Assembly (NCBI GenBank): GCA_035289905.1 | Contig: DATDVT010000012.1 | Coordinates: forward strand, 1-11,364 | DNA from: DATDVT01 sp035289905 | GTDB lineage: Archaea; Nanobdellota; Nanobdellia; SCGC-AAA011-G17; GW2011-AR18 | Length of the DNA: 11,364 nucleotides | Direction of reading: 5' to 3' | Shown here: positions 1-5,945 of the stretch, one piece after another | How positions within the stretch are numbered: position 1 is the stretch's first letter | Layout of the letters: every line of letters starts with the position of its first letter | Program-made: the position numbers and the translations under genes | The notes under the pieces: model-generated | Database searches by the model: none | What the model was told of the DNA's origin: nothing | The model's input: the letters and a program-made list of their open reading frames with translations, nothing else

Positions 1-208
1 AATCTAAAATTAATGGTGCTCTTTTTCTAAATTCTAATTTTTTAAAATCTTTCGAGATTAGGATTAAATCTACATCTGAACTAAGTAAGTGATCATTTCT
101 GGCTCTTGATCCAAAGAGAATTATTTTTTCTACTTTGAATAGTTGATTGACATTTTTTTTAAATATTTTTAGAAATTTAATTATTTCTTCATTCGTGTTT
201 CTAACCAT
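1..208 (-). CDS. MNT-type minimal nucleotidyltransferase, partial (runs off left edge)
   Basis: The minus strand from 208 reads 69 codons without a stop to the window edge. It carries the nucleotidyltransferase core: LFGSRAR at residues 31-37 and SDVDL at 44-48, where D45 and D47 are the expected metal ligands. This is the MNT partner of a HEPN/MNT toxin-antitoxin pair; in studied pairs MNT proteins are antitoxins, some of which AMPylate the HEPN partner. The start ATG (206-208) lies inside the end of the upstream HEPN gene, overlapping it by 28 nt in another frame. A GAGGT sequence about 7 nt before the ATG supports this start and suggests translation from the shared mRNA. The third acidic residue and the C-terminus are outside the window, so activity cannot be judged. 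Confidence 0.85.
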   Translation of the reverse strand, partial: MVRNTNEEIIKFLKIFKKNVNQLFKVEKIILFGSRARNDHLLSSDVDLILISKDFKKLEFRKRAPLILD

Positions 209-564
209 TTTATAACCTCTTGAGCCATTTTTATATTTTCTTCTACTTCTGTTTTTTTATAGATTAGATAAGGTAGTTCTTCACTGGCATCAGGATATCT
301 AGCTAAATAATAATCTGGTGAGAGATTTTTTAAGAATTTGTGAAATTTTTCTGGGATTTTTGCTTCGTTTGCTAGTTTTATTAATGAATGTATTGGTCCA
401 GGTGATTCTTTTTTTGTTTCTAAAATGTATGCTTTTAATGCTTTTTCTATAGTTTGTTGGCAGTAGAATGAGGCAGCGTCATATCTTTCTGTTTTTAATA
501 AAATTTTAGCTGTTTCTAAGTCGTATTTAGCTTGTTTCCACCAATTTTCTATTTCTTTTCTCAT
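181..564 (-). CDS. HEPN domain protein (partner of MNT nucleotidyltransferase)
   Basis: A 127-residue, all-helical protein of usual HEPN size. Family features are visible: the N-terminal WWKQAKYDLETA helix (residues 8-19), the CQQTIEKALKAY helix (35-46), IHSLIKL (58-64) and ARYPDA (88-93), typical of PF05168-like HEPN proteins. An R-x4-6-H RNase motif is not obvious, so ribonuclease activity is uncertain. The gene precedes and overlaps the MNT gene by 28 nt, so both are probably made from one mRNA as a toxin-antitoxin-like pair. The start ATG at 562-564 sits about 26 nt from the centre of a TATA-like CTTTAAAAA (586-594, minus), which fits a leaderless transcript. HEPN order first, MNT second, is the reverse of the pair at 2297-3233. 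Confidence 0.85.
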   Translation of the reverse strand: MRKEIENWWKQAKYDLETAKILLKTERYDAASFYCQQTIEKALKAYILETKKESPGPIHSLIKLANEAKIPEKFHKFLKNLSPDYYLARYPDASEELPYLIYKKTEVEENIKMAQEVIKWLETRMKK

Positions 565-585
565 ATAATTTTTAAATATTTGAAG

Positions 586-610
586 TTTTTAAAGATAACT
601 TTTATATATA
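586..610. promoter_or_regulatory. Divergent TATA boxes for the HEPN/MNT pair and the surface-protein gene
   Basis: On the minus strand CTTTAAAAA (586-594) is centred about 26 nt from the HEPN ATG. On the plus strand TTTATATATA (601-610) is centred about 25 nt from the ATG at 630. Both distances equal the archaeal TATA-to-start-site spacing, so both mRNAs are probably leaderless. The boxes are only about 15 nt apart, so the two promoters may compete. Confidence 0.65.
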
Positions 611-629
611 AGTTTTAATTTTTAGATAT

Positions 630-1808
630 ATGGTAATTAGAAAAATTGGTGATCATTTAAATAAAAAAGTTCAGGTAGACTCAAAACATGTTATGGTTTT
701 TTTAGGTGTTGTTTTATTGTTAGTTGGTTTAGTTGCATTTATTGGTTATTCTGTTACTGGTAAAATTACAGGTGTTAGTCATACTGCTTCAGAGGTTAAA
801 TTAGATAGTGAAGAGTTTCCAGATTCAGATACAGTTAGAGAGGCTTTGGATGAATTGAAAACTTCTGGTGGTGCTGGCGGGTTTGGAGAAGATATTCCAC
901 AATGTATAACTTATTGTCTTACTTCGGAGGGTGCTTATGTTTCTTTGGGTAGTGATGGTGCTAATAGTGATACATGTGCTAATTTGGGTTTTGTTGCAAC
1001 ATTGGCTTATCCAGGTAGCTCTTTTTGTTTAAGTGAGGGTGTACTTTATACTAAGTCATATACTGGAATATATGTTTCAAATGTAGATAGTGCAGATAGT
1101 GCAGATAGTGCAGATCGTGCAGATCGTGCAGACCAGGCTAATACAGCTGGTTTATGTACTGTTTATGGTTATAAAGGTCTAACTAATCAGTGGGTTAATA
1201 AATTAGGAGAAAATGATTGCCCAGAAGGGAAAATTTTAAAGGAGGAGGGTGATATATACTTTTGTTGTAATGATCTTACATCTGAATTTGATTTTGAAAG
1301 TGCTTCCTTATATTTTTCTGATGGGGAGAATATGGGTTTATACTTTGCTACTAATTTTTTAATAGAAGATGATGAATTTAATGATTTTACCTGTGAGATT
1401 AAAAATATAGAGAATGGGATGGTGTTTACTGTGGGTAATTCTAGACGTACAGCTTATCTCTATCCTGCTAAAGAAGATGATCTTAATGATAAGCTAGATA
1501 AACCAGGAGAATATACTTCAAGTATTGTTTATTATTTATATATATTAGATACATCTCATGTTTTAGATGGTTTGGGAATAGATGCGAATCAGGTACATCC
1601 AGATGTAGATGAAGAGACAATTAAATTAAACTTAAGATGTGATTATGGAAATGCTGAAGGGAAAGTTGGGTTAAATATAGAATATGTGCATGATATATAT
1701 ACTTATTTTTGTGATGAAAATGCAAATTCAGTGGGGGGTATTAAAGCAACTGCTTTCGCTAAGTATTTAGTTCCTTTTAATACTGATTCTGGTAACCAGT
1801 GTGAGTAG
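630..1808 (+). CDS. Membrane-anchored, Cys-rich putative surface protein with an Ala-Asp-Ser repeat
   Basis: A 392-residue protein of unrecognised family. A basic N-terminus (residues 1-20) precedes one hydrophobic segment (about 21-40), giving a predicted signal anchor with the rest outside the cell. DSDTVREALDELKT (66-79) resembles linker segments seen in phage tail-fibre-like and other surface proteins. Residues 153-173 form an A-D-S/A-D-R tripeptide repeat, a pattern also met in tail-fibre-like proteins. The outer part has many cysteines (C92, C96, C116, C133, C176, C197, C212, C213 and more), suggesting disulfides or bound metal. The ATG at 630 fits a leaderless start under the 601-610 TATA box, and T-rich stretches after the TAG could end transcription. 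A surface or adhesion role is inference. Confidence 0.8.
   Translation: MVIRKIGDHLNKKVQVDSKHVMVFLGVVLLLVGLVAFIGYSVTGKITGVSHTASEVKLDSEEFPDSDTVREALDELKTSGGAGGFGEDIPQCITYCLTSEGAYVSLGSDGANSDTCANLGFVATLAYPGSSFCLSEGVLYTKSYTGIYVSNVDSADSADSADRADRADQANTAGLCTVYGYKGLTNQWVNKLGENDCPEGKILKEEGDIYFCCNDLTSEFDFESASLYFSDGENMGLYFATNFLIEDDEFNDFTCEIKNIENGMVFTVGNSRRTAYLYPAKEDDLNDKLDKPGEYTSSIVYYLYILDTSHVLDGLGIDANQVHPDVDEETIKLNLRCDYGNAEGKVGLNIEYVHDIYTYFCDENANSVGGIKATAFAKYLVPFNTDSGNQCE
1086..1148 (+). repeat. In-gene tandem 9-bp repeat coding for an ADS/ADR track
   Basis: GATAGTGCA occurs three times (1086-1112), then GATCGTGCA twice (1113-1130), then two diverged units to 1148. The unit keeps frame, so unit gain or loss by slippage would change protein length without breaking it. 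It encodes residues 153-173 of the surface protein. Confidence 0.9.
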
Positions 1809-1888
1809 TAGAATGATGTTTTTTTTAAATTGAAATATTATTAATTTTTTTCTTTTTAATTTAATAAATATTAAATTTTCTATTTTTC

Positions 1889-1948
1889 ACCTTTTGAAAA
1901 TTTGAATGAAACTGCCTTCCTTAAGCCATTATCTATGCAATATATTTT
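1889..1948 (-). pseudogene. Fragment of a DUF4143-type ATPase gene
   Basis: Read on the minus strand this stretch gives KIYCIDNGLRKAVSFKF plus three residues. The intact ATPase at 3767-5029 has KIYCIDNGLRNAISFKF, followed by SEDEGK. At DNA level I count about 8 differences over 59 bases against roughly 4074-4132. No reading frame extends either side, so this is a short relic of another copy of that gene. It corresponds to the segment just before the C-terminal nuclease-like fold. Confidence 0.8.
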
Positions 1949-2019
1949 TGATTTTTATGTTTTAACTTATTTATAAATGAAGAATAATTAAAGATGGATA
2001 AGGTATGTTTCAATTCTTT

Positions 2020-2058
2020 ATGAATAAATACTTAAAGAAACTATGGGATATTTTTTTG
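2020..2058 (+). pseudogene. Relic resembling the 5' end of the signal peptidase gene
   Basis: Codons here read MNKYLKKLWDIF, nearly the same as MNNYLKKLWDIF at the start of the signal peptidase (5171 onward). After this the reading frame (to 2187) shows no likeness to signal peptidase and runs antisense to an ATPase relic, so the apparent 60-residue ORF is not a credible gene. The stretch is the beginning of direct repeat A. Confidence 0.6.
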
Positions 2059-2146
2059 ATAATTTTAATTCAAAAATATTCTTCTAATAATAACCATTTC
2101 CATAATGGGATAAACTTAATATTATTTTCTTTTTTTTCTAGATTTT
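2020..2146. repeat. Direct repeat copy A, left of the MNT-HEPN pair
   Basis: This segment aligns in the same orientation with 3226-3335. Both begin ATGAATAAATA, both hold a TATGGRADATTTTTTT-like block, and the stretch 2078-2123 matches 3279-3324 at 40 of 46 positions with no gap. Copy B is shorter by about 17 bases in small gaps. The unit joins a signal-peptidase-like 5' end (plus) to an ATPase C-terminal end (minus). Confidence 0.75.
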
Positions 2147-2262
2147 TAGTTATTAATATCAATTCTTCTATGTTTTTGAAATTTTAATAAACCTTTTATT
2201 TCTCTTTCTTCTATTTCATTTGTATAATGTATATTGATTGCTGTAATTTTTTTATTGAACGA
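2070..2262 (-). pseudogene. C-terminal relic of a DUF4143-type ATPase gene
   Basis: From about 2262 downward the minus strand reads NKKITAIN, then EIEEREIKGLLKF, which aligns with NKQLEAIQ and EINEGNEKREIDGLLEVL in the intact ATPase. A stop and a frame change occur around 2124-2150. In a second frame 2123-2070 reads NIKFIPLWKWLLLEE and a stop, matching the usual I-P-L-W-K-W-L-L end of COG1373-type ATPases and the intact copy's IKRIDKWLLE. Promoter and start of the MNT gene now occupy the position where the rest of the ATPase should continue. Confidence 0.75.
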
Positions 2263-2283
2263 TAGTTTTATAAATTAAACGAT
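2258..2283 (+). promoter_or_regulatory. Promoter of the MNT-HEPN pair with AACGAT repeats
   Basis: TTTTATAAAT (2266-2275) is centred about 26 nt before the GTG at 2297, as expected for a leaderless transcript. Identical hexamers AACGAT lie on each side (2258-2263 and 2278-2283), 20 bp apart. They could be operator half-sites for autoregulation by the wHTH-containing MNT protein; that is inference from position only. Confidence 0.5.
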
Positions 2284-2296
2284 CATTCATTTTATT

Positions 2297-2830
2297 GTGT
2301 TTACTAAGTATGTACCTATAAAAATTTTAGAATTTTTTTTGAGAAATCCTACTAGAGAGATATATCTTAAGGAGTTATCAAGGACATTAAAGATAAGTTC
2401 TGGATCTGCAAGCAATATTTTGAAATATTTTTTGAAACAAAATTATTTGAAATTAAAGATTGAAGGTAATTTACATAAATATAAGTTGAATAATGATAGT
2501 TTAATCGTAAAACAAATGAAAGTAATTAATAATTTGTTTTTATTGGAAAAATATATTAATTTATTAAAAAAAGAAGATGTTTATTCTATAATTTTATATG
2601 GTTCTTATGCAAATGGAACAAATATTGAAGAGAGTGATATAGATATTTTAATTATATCTAATCTAGATTTTTTAAAAGAAACTCAGATAATTGAACAAAA
2701 ATTAGAAAAAGAAGTAAATATAGATGTTTTGTCTATAGAAAAATGGAAAAATATAAAAAGGAAGGATAGGGTTTTTTATGATAATATTATGAGAAATCAT
2801 ATTATTTTATATGGAGAGTTTTTAATATGA
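2297..2830 (+). CDS. wHTH-MNT nucleotidyltransferase, antitoxin-like partner of HEPN
   Basis: A 177-residue protein with two domains. Residues 1-65 look like a winged helix-turn-helix (IYLKELSRTLKISSGSASNI, 22-41, then a wing). Residues about 95-145 are a nucleotidyltransferase core with YGSYANGT (101-108), SDIDI (113-117) and a third acidic residue D143 in NIDVL, so the D-x-D plus D triad is complete. MNT proteins of this type pair with HEPN RNases as antitoxins; the wHTH suggests DNA binding and autoregulation. The start is GTG, placed 26 nt from the TATA centre; no in-frame ATG lies nearby upstream. Its TGA overlaps the ATG of the HEPN gene (ATGA, 2827-2830), a translational coupling sign. 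Both domains look undamaged although the HEPN partner is frameshifted. Confidence 0.85.
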   Translation: MFTKYVPIKILEFFLRNPTREIYLKELSRTLKISSGSASNILKYFLKQNYLKLKIEGNLHKYKLNNDSLIVKQMKVINNLFLLEKYINLLKKEDVYSIILYGSYANGTNIEESDIDILIISNLDFLKETQIIEQKLEKEVNIDVLSIEKWKNIKRKDRVFYDNIMRNHIILYGEFLI

Positions 2831-3233
2831 ATACTGAAAATTGTTTTGAACAAGGTATGTTAAGGAAAGAAATAATTGATAAAGAAAAGGCTAAAAAATC
2901 TTTAATTGTTTCTAGAAATTTTATAAAAAAAGCTGAAGAATTATTAGATTTGGAATCTTATAGCTTAATTTTATTTTGTTCTTACACGGCAATGTTTCAT
3001 GCAGCTAGGTTTCTTTATATGAAAATTGAATAAATGAAAAAAGTCATATTTGTATGATTCTATATTTAAAGAGAGAATTTCCTAATTTAAATCATTATTT
3101 TGATTTATTGGATAAATATCGAAAATTAAGGCATTTGGTTGTTTATTCTTTAGATTTTAATATTGATAAAGATGATGCAAAAGAGGCTATTAAAGATGCT
3201 AAAAGTTTTTTGGAAAAAGTAAAAGATGAATAA
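2827..3233 (+). pseudogene. HEPN domain gene split by one frameshift
   Basis: The first frame gives 68 residues ending YMKIE and a stop at 3031-3033. One frame further on, coding resumes as NEKSHICMILYLKREFPNLNHYF and continues through YRKLRHLVVYSLDF to KVKDE and TAA at 3231-3233. Adding a single base near 3029 (GAATAAAT read as GGAATAAAT) gives a continuous 135-residue HEPN protein, with K-I-G-I-N-E-K-S-H at the junction as in the family. The conserved R-x2-RH-x3-Y segment, where HEPN RNases carry catalytic residues, falls after the break. Either the toxin half has been inactivated or the base is an assembly error; the rest shows no other damage. The stop codon coincides with the beginning of direct repeat B. 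Confidence 0.8.
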
Positions 3234-3335
3234 ATATTTACAAAATTATGGAAGATTTTTTTGGTTTATTAAGGTTTTATTCTTTTAATAATCACCATTT
3301 TCATAATGGAATAAATGTAATATTTTTCTAGATTA
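3226..3335. repeat. Direct repeat copy B, right of the MNT-HEPN pair
   Basis: The partner of the segment at 2020-2146, same orientation, about 1.2 kb away. It starts at the last codons of the HEPN gene, and 3279-3324 is its best-conserved part (40 of 46). Its opening also resembles the start of the signal peptidase gene (5171 onward), with a one-base gap. Confidence 0.75.
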
Positions 3336-3350
3336 ACTCTTTTGTATTTT
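3276..3350 (-). pseudogene. Second C-terminal relic of a DUF4143-type ATPase gene
   Basis: On the minus strand the frame NITFIPL, stop, KW, stop, LLKE aligns codon for codon with NIKFIPLWKWLLLEE in the relic at 2070-2123. TGG has become TGA and TTA has become TGA, so it is no longer coding. Upstream sequence to about 3350 has weak likeness only. It lies within repeat B. Confidence 0.65.
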
Positions 3351-3766
3351 TGATAATTTTGTTTAATTTAAAAGTGATTTTAATCTTTTTTGTTAAAAAT
3401 TAAGGATATGGAAAATTTATGGTCAAAAGAATTGAAGGATTATATTTCTATAGTCCCTGATTTTGCTATTGTATTTAAAGAGATTAAAAAGATTGTTTAG
3501 TTTAATAAGTTACTTTTTCTATTTTTTGAATTTATGAAGCTGCTACTTTTATTAATTCTTTCTTTTTTGTTTATATTTAGCTTATTTGATAATTTTTGTT
3601 ATTTACACGAAATTTTTTAATCAAAAACCTTATTAATTTTCGTTTGTTTTTAATATTATGAATATACATGATCAGATAAGGTCAAAAATGTGATTAATAG
3701 CTCTTAAACTAAATCTTTATTATTTTTTATAAATGAAAATGTTTGTTCATTAATACTTCTATTTAA
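3336..3766. other. AT-rich gap without a convincing gene
   Basis: This 430-bp stretch holds no gene I recognise. A 30-codon frame at 3408-3500 (plus; contains LKDYISIVPDFAIVF) starts with ATG after a weak AAGGAT, but has no known match and could be chance or a relic. On the minus strand about 3504-3620 a stop-broken frame reads KKKELIKVAAS, stop, IQKIEKVTY, which may be a decayed small protein. T-rich runs near 3720-3735 could serve as transcription ends. Confidence 0.4.
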
Positions 3767-5029
3767 TTACTCTAATAACCATTTATCTATTCTTTTAATA
3801 TAAATCTTTTTTCCTTCAATAATCATTAAATCTTCTTGATTTTTAGTTAAGATTAGACCTTTTTCTATTTTGAATTCTTTTAATACTTCTAGTAAACCAT
3901 CAATTTCTCTTTTTTCATTACCTTCATTAATTTCAACACAAACTTGGATTGCTTCTAATTGTTTATTTGTTTTTACAATAAAATCACATTCTTTATTTTT
4001 TTTGTAATAAAATATTTCATAATTCTTTCTTTTTAGTTCTATGAACACTAGATTTTCTAATAGTTTGCCTTCATCTTCAGAAAATTTGAATGAAATTGCA
4101 TTTCTTAAACCATTATCTATACAGTATATTTTTTTATTATTTGTTTGTTGTACTTTTAATGAATAACTAAATAATGGTATTAAAAAGATGATATTTGCTT
4201 CTTCTAAGTAAGATATATATTGAAATAAACTATCTTTACTAACATTTTCTTTTTCTTTTAGAATTTTATAATAAGAGTTAGTACTAAAATAAGAGGCTAT
4301 ATTTGTTAAAAGATATTTTGCTAAAGTTTTTAATAGGTTTATGTTTCTTATTGAAAATCTTTCTATAATATCTCTGTAAATCATAACTTCGAAATAATTT
4401 GTTAATATTTGTTGTTCTAGATTATTTTTTTCTAAAACAATCTCAGGAAAGCCTCCTAAATTAGTATATTTTTCTAAAAATTTTTTTATTTTGTGTCTAT
4501 CATTTGTATAAAAACTATCTTTTTTTAATTCAAATTCATTAAATTTTAAAAATTCTTTAAAACTTAGGGGAAATAAATTAAATGTTAATGTTCTACCTCT
4601 TAATGAGGTTGCTATTTCTTGACTTAATAATTTTGAAGATGAACCAGTTATAAAAATTTTTATATTTTTATTATCATTTATTCTTCTTATATATAATTCC
4701 CAATTTTTAATATTTTGTATTTCATCAATTAGTAAATATAATTGATCTTTATTTTCAGGATAAAGTTCTTCATATGCTTCAAGTATTTCATCTAAATCTT
4801 TTAGCTCTAATGGGAATAATCGATCATCTTCAAAGTTTATGTATACTACTTTTTCTTTATTTAATTTTTTTATTAATTGGAAAAAATAAAATGTTTTGCC
4901 TGATCTTCTTGGTCCAACAAGTGTTATTATTTTTTTTGTTTCTGGGAGCTCTAATTCTCTTTCTTTTAATTGGGGTAATGGTTTTTCTTGAAATTCTTTT
5001 ATTATGCGTTTAAAAAGTTCTTTTTTCAT
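3767..5029 (-). CDS. AAA+ type ATPase with DUF4143 C-terminal domain (COG1373-like)
   Basis: A 420-residue protein of full family length. The ATPase part has a Walker A motif GPRRSGKT (39-46), Walker B LYLLIDEIQ (97-105), a sensor-like FITGSSSKLL (126-135) and LRGR (143-146) as candidate arginine finger. The C-terminal part (about 200-420) matches DUF4143 and ends in a nuclease-like fold signature: LENLVFIELKR, then ECDFIVK, then AIQVCVE, resembling a PD-(D/E)xK core. Cellular role of this family is not established; the genes are multiplied in many archaea and often sit near toxin-antitoxin genes. The ATG at 5027-5029 fits a leaderless start under a TATA box at 5049-5059. At least two decayed relatives lie at 1889-2262 and 3276-3350, so this is the surviving copy of a local family. 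Confidence 0.9.
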   Translation of the reverse strand: MKKELFKRIIKEFQEKPLPQLKERELELPETKKIITLVGPRRSGKTFYFFQLIKKLNKEKVVYINFEDDRLFPLELKDLDEILEAYEELYPENKDQLYLLIDEIQNIKNWELYIRRINDNKNIKIFITGSSSKLLSQEIATSLRGRTLTFNLFPLSFKEFLKFNEFELKKDSFYTNDRHKIKKFLEKYTNLGGFPEIVLEKNNLEQQILTNYFEVMIYRDIIERFSIRNINLLKTLAKYLLTNIASYFSTNSYYKILKEKENVSKDSLFQYISYLEEANIIFLIPLFSYSLKVQQTNNKKIYCIDNGLRNAISFKFSEDEGKLLENLVFIELKRKNYEIFYYKKNKECDFIVKTNKQLEAIQVCVEINEGNEKREIDGLLEVLKEFKIEKGLILTKNQEDLMIIEGKKIYIKRIDKWLLE

Positions 5030-5048
5030 ATAAAATAGTTGCTTTTTT

Positions 5049-5119
5049 ATATTTATAAATCTTTCCTTTTTTAAAAGGACTGATTTGGCTTTTCTTTCCT
5101 TTTTTAAAAGGACTGATTT
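5049..5119. repeat. Duplicated palindromic element in the ATPase/signal peptidase promoter region
   Basis: A 26-bp sequence at 5061-5086 recurs exactly at 5094-5119, a 33-bp step. Each copy contains the palindrome CCTTTTTTAAAAGG (5065-5078 and 5098-5111). The ATPase TATA box (ATTTATAAAT, 5049-5059, minus) directly adjoins the first copy, whose GGAAAG (minus) lies where a BRE would be. The pair may be an operator or a doubled promoter element serving one or both divergent genes. Confidence 0.75.
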
Positions 5120-5161
5120 TAAAATAGAAATTCAATACTTTTATTAATTATTTTCTTTTTT

Positions 5162-5734
5162 ATGTTAAGAATGAATAACTATTTAAAAAAATTATGGGAT
5201 ATTTTTTGGAAGGATGATTCTATTTTAGGTTGGATATTAAATATTATAGTTGCAATTATTTTAGTTAAATTTGTTATTTATCCAGGACTGGGTTTTGTTT
5301 TTAATACTGATTTTCCTGTTGTTGCAGTAATTTCTGGGAGTATGGTTCATGAAAGGGGTTTTGATAAATGGTGGGTAGAAAATGGAAATTATTATGAGCA
5401 GATAAATATTAGTAAGGAACAATTTAAGGATTTTAGATTTAAGAATGGCTTTAATAGAGGGGATATAATGGTGTTGTGGGGCAGATCGGAGATTAATATT
5501 GGGGATGTTATTGTTTTTCAAGGGACAGCAAACAAACCTATAATTCATAGAGTGATTGAGAGAAATGGAGATGGAACATATAGGACTAAGGGAGATCATA
5601 ATTCTGATTCTAGGAGTGATGAATTAAAAGTAAGTAAAGTTTATGGAGAGGCTGTTTTTAGAATACCTTTATTGGGTTATATAAAAATATTTTTTACTGA
5701 TATTTTAAATTTAATTTTTGGTTTTAGTATGTAA
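5162..5734 (+). CDS. Signal peptidase I, archaeal Sec11-like type
   Basis: A 190-residue membrane protease that removes signal peptides from exported proteins. One N-terminal membrane segment (about 22-45) is followed by VVAVISGSM (53-61) with the nucleophile Ser60. RGDIMVLWG (99-107) and IGDVIVFQG (113-121) form the second box, IIHRVIE (127-133) supplies His129 and TKGDHNSDSRSD (142-153) supplies Asp145 and Asp149. His replacing the bacterial Lys places it in the archaeal and eukaryotic ER group. A hydrophobic C-terminal stretch (about 169-190) may be a second membrane segment. The insert WWVENGNYYEQINISKEQF after the Ser box is found in several archaeal forms. The true start may be the ATG at 5171 (MNNYLKK), since relics at 2020 and 3226 keep that start but not the residues before it. 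Confidence 0.9.
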   Translation: MLRMNNYLKKLWDIFWKDDSILGWILNIIVAIILVKFVIYPGLGFVFNTDFPVVAVISGSMVHERGFDKWWVENGNYYEQINISKEQFKDFRFKNGFNRGDIMVLWGRSEINIGDVIVFQGTANKPIIHRVIERNGDGTYRTKGDHNSDSRSDELKVSKVYGEAVFRIPLLGYIKIFFTDILNLIFGFSM

Positions 5735-5805
5735 TATTAATTTATTATTTTCTTATAATAGACAATTCATTTAAATGGGAAATAGATTGAGGGATAGAAA
5801 TCTTT

Positions 5806-5945
5806 ATGGGATATATTATGCCAATTGCTCATGTAACTCAGATAGGAAATGTATTTCTGCTTAAAGAATGGAGGGAGGAGTTAGATCTAAGAAAATCTCT
5901 TTCACTATGGAAGAGGCAATAAAGGATGATCTATACGATGACTAA
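5806..5945 (+). pseudogene. Decayed AbrB/VapB-type antitoxin gene
   Basis: From ATG 5806 or 5818 the frame reads HVTQIGNVFLLKEWREELDLRK, the standard first half of an AbrB-fold antitoxin (V-T-x-x-G-N/Q, then P/L-K-E-x-R-E-E-L). The frame then changes. In another frame TMEEAIKDDLYDD and TAA (5943-5945) form a typical VapB tail. The segment between is too short for the usual DNA-binding fold, so an internal deletion plus a frameshift destroyed it. The tail overlaps the toxin start by 8 nt, the usual coupled arrangement. Confidence 0.75.

Noticed and set aside
1086..1148. CRISPR-like repeat array
   Set aside because: Units are 9 bp, have no spacers and keep a coding frame; it is a protein repeat.
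2005..2187. Open frame of 60 codons on the plus strand
   Set aside because: Only its MNKYLKKLWDIF part resembles a known protein; the rest is antisense to an ATPase relic and lacks any family likeness. Treated as repeat plus relic.
3226..3350. TGA read as Trp (alternative genetic code) in the ATPase-like stretch
   Set aside because: One of the two TGA codons replaces Leu, not Trp, and TGA ends the MNT gene at a normal ATGA overlap, so decay explains it better.
3504..3620. Possible decayed minus-strand small gene reading KKKELIKVAAS then IQKIEKVTY
   Set aside because: Three stops within 40 codons and no family I can name; too weak to call.
4774..5013. Plus-strand frame of 79 codons, hydrophobic
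   Set aside because: Lies wholly antisense to the Walker A and B region of the intact ATPase; Leu/Phe-rich content is what the reverse strand of such a gene gives.
5261..5599. Minus-strand frame of 112 codons
   Set aside because: Antisense to the conserved catalytic part of the signal peptidase gene; no family match.
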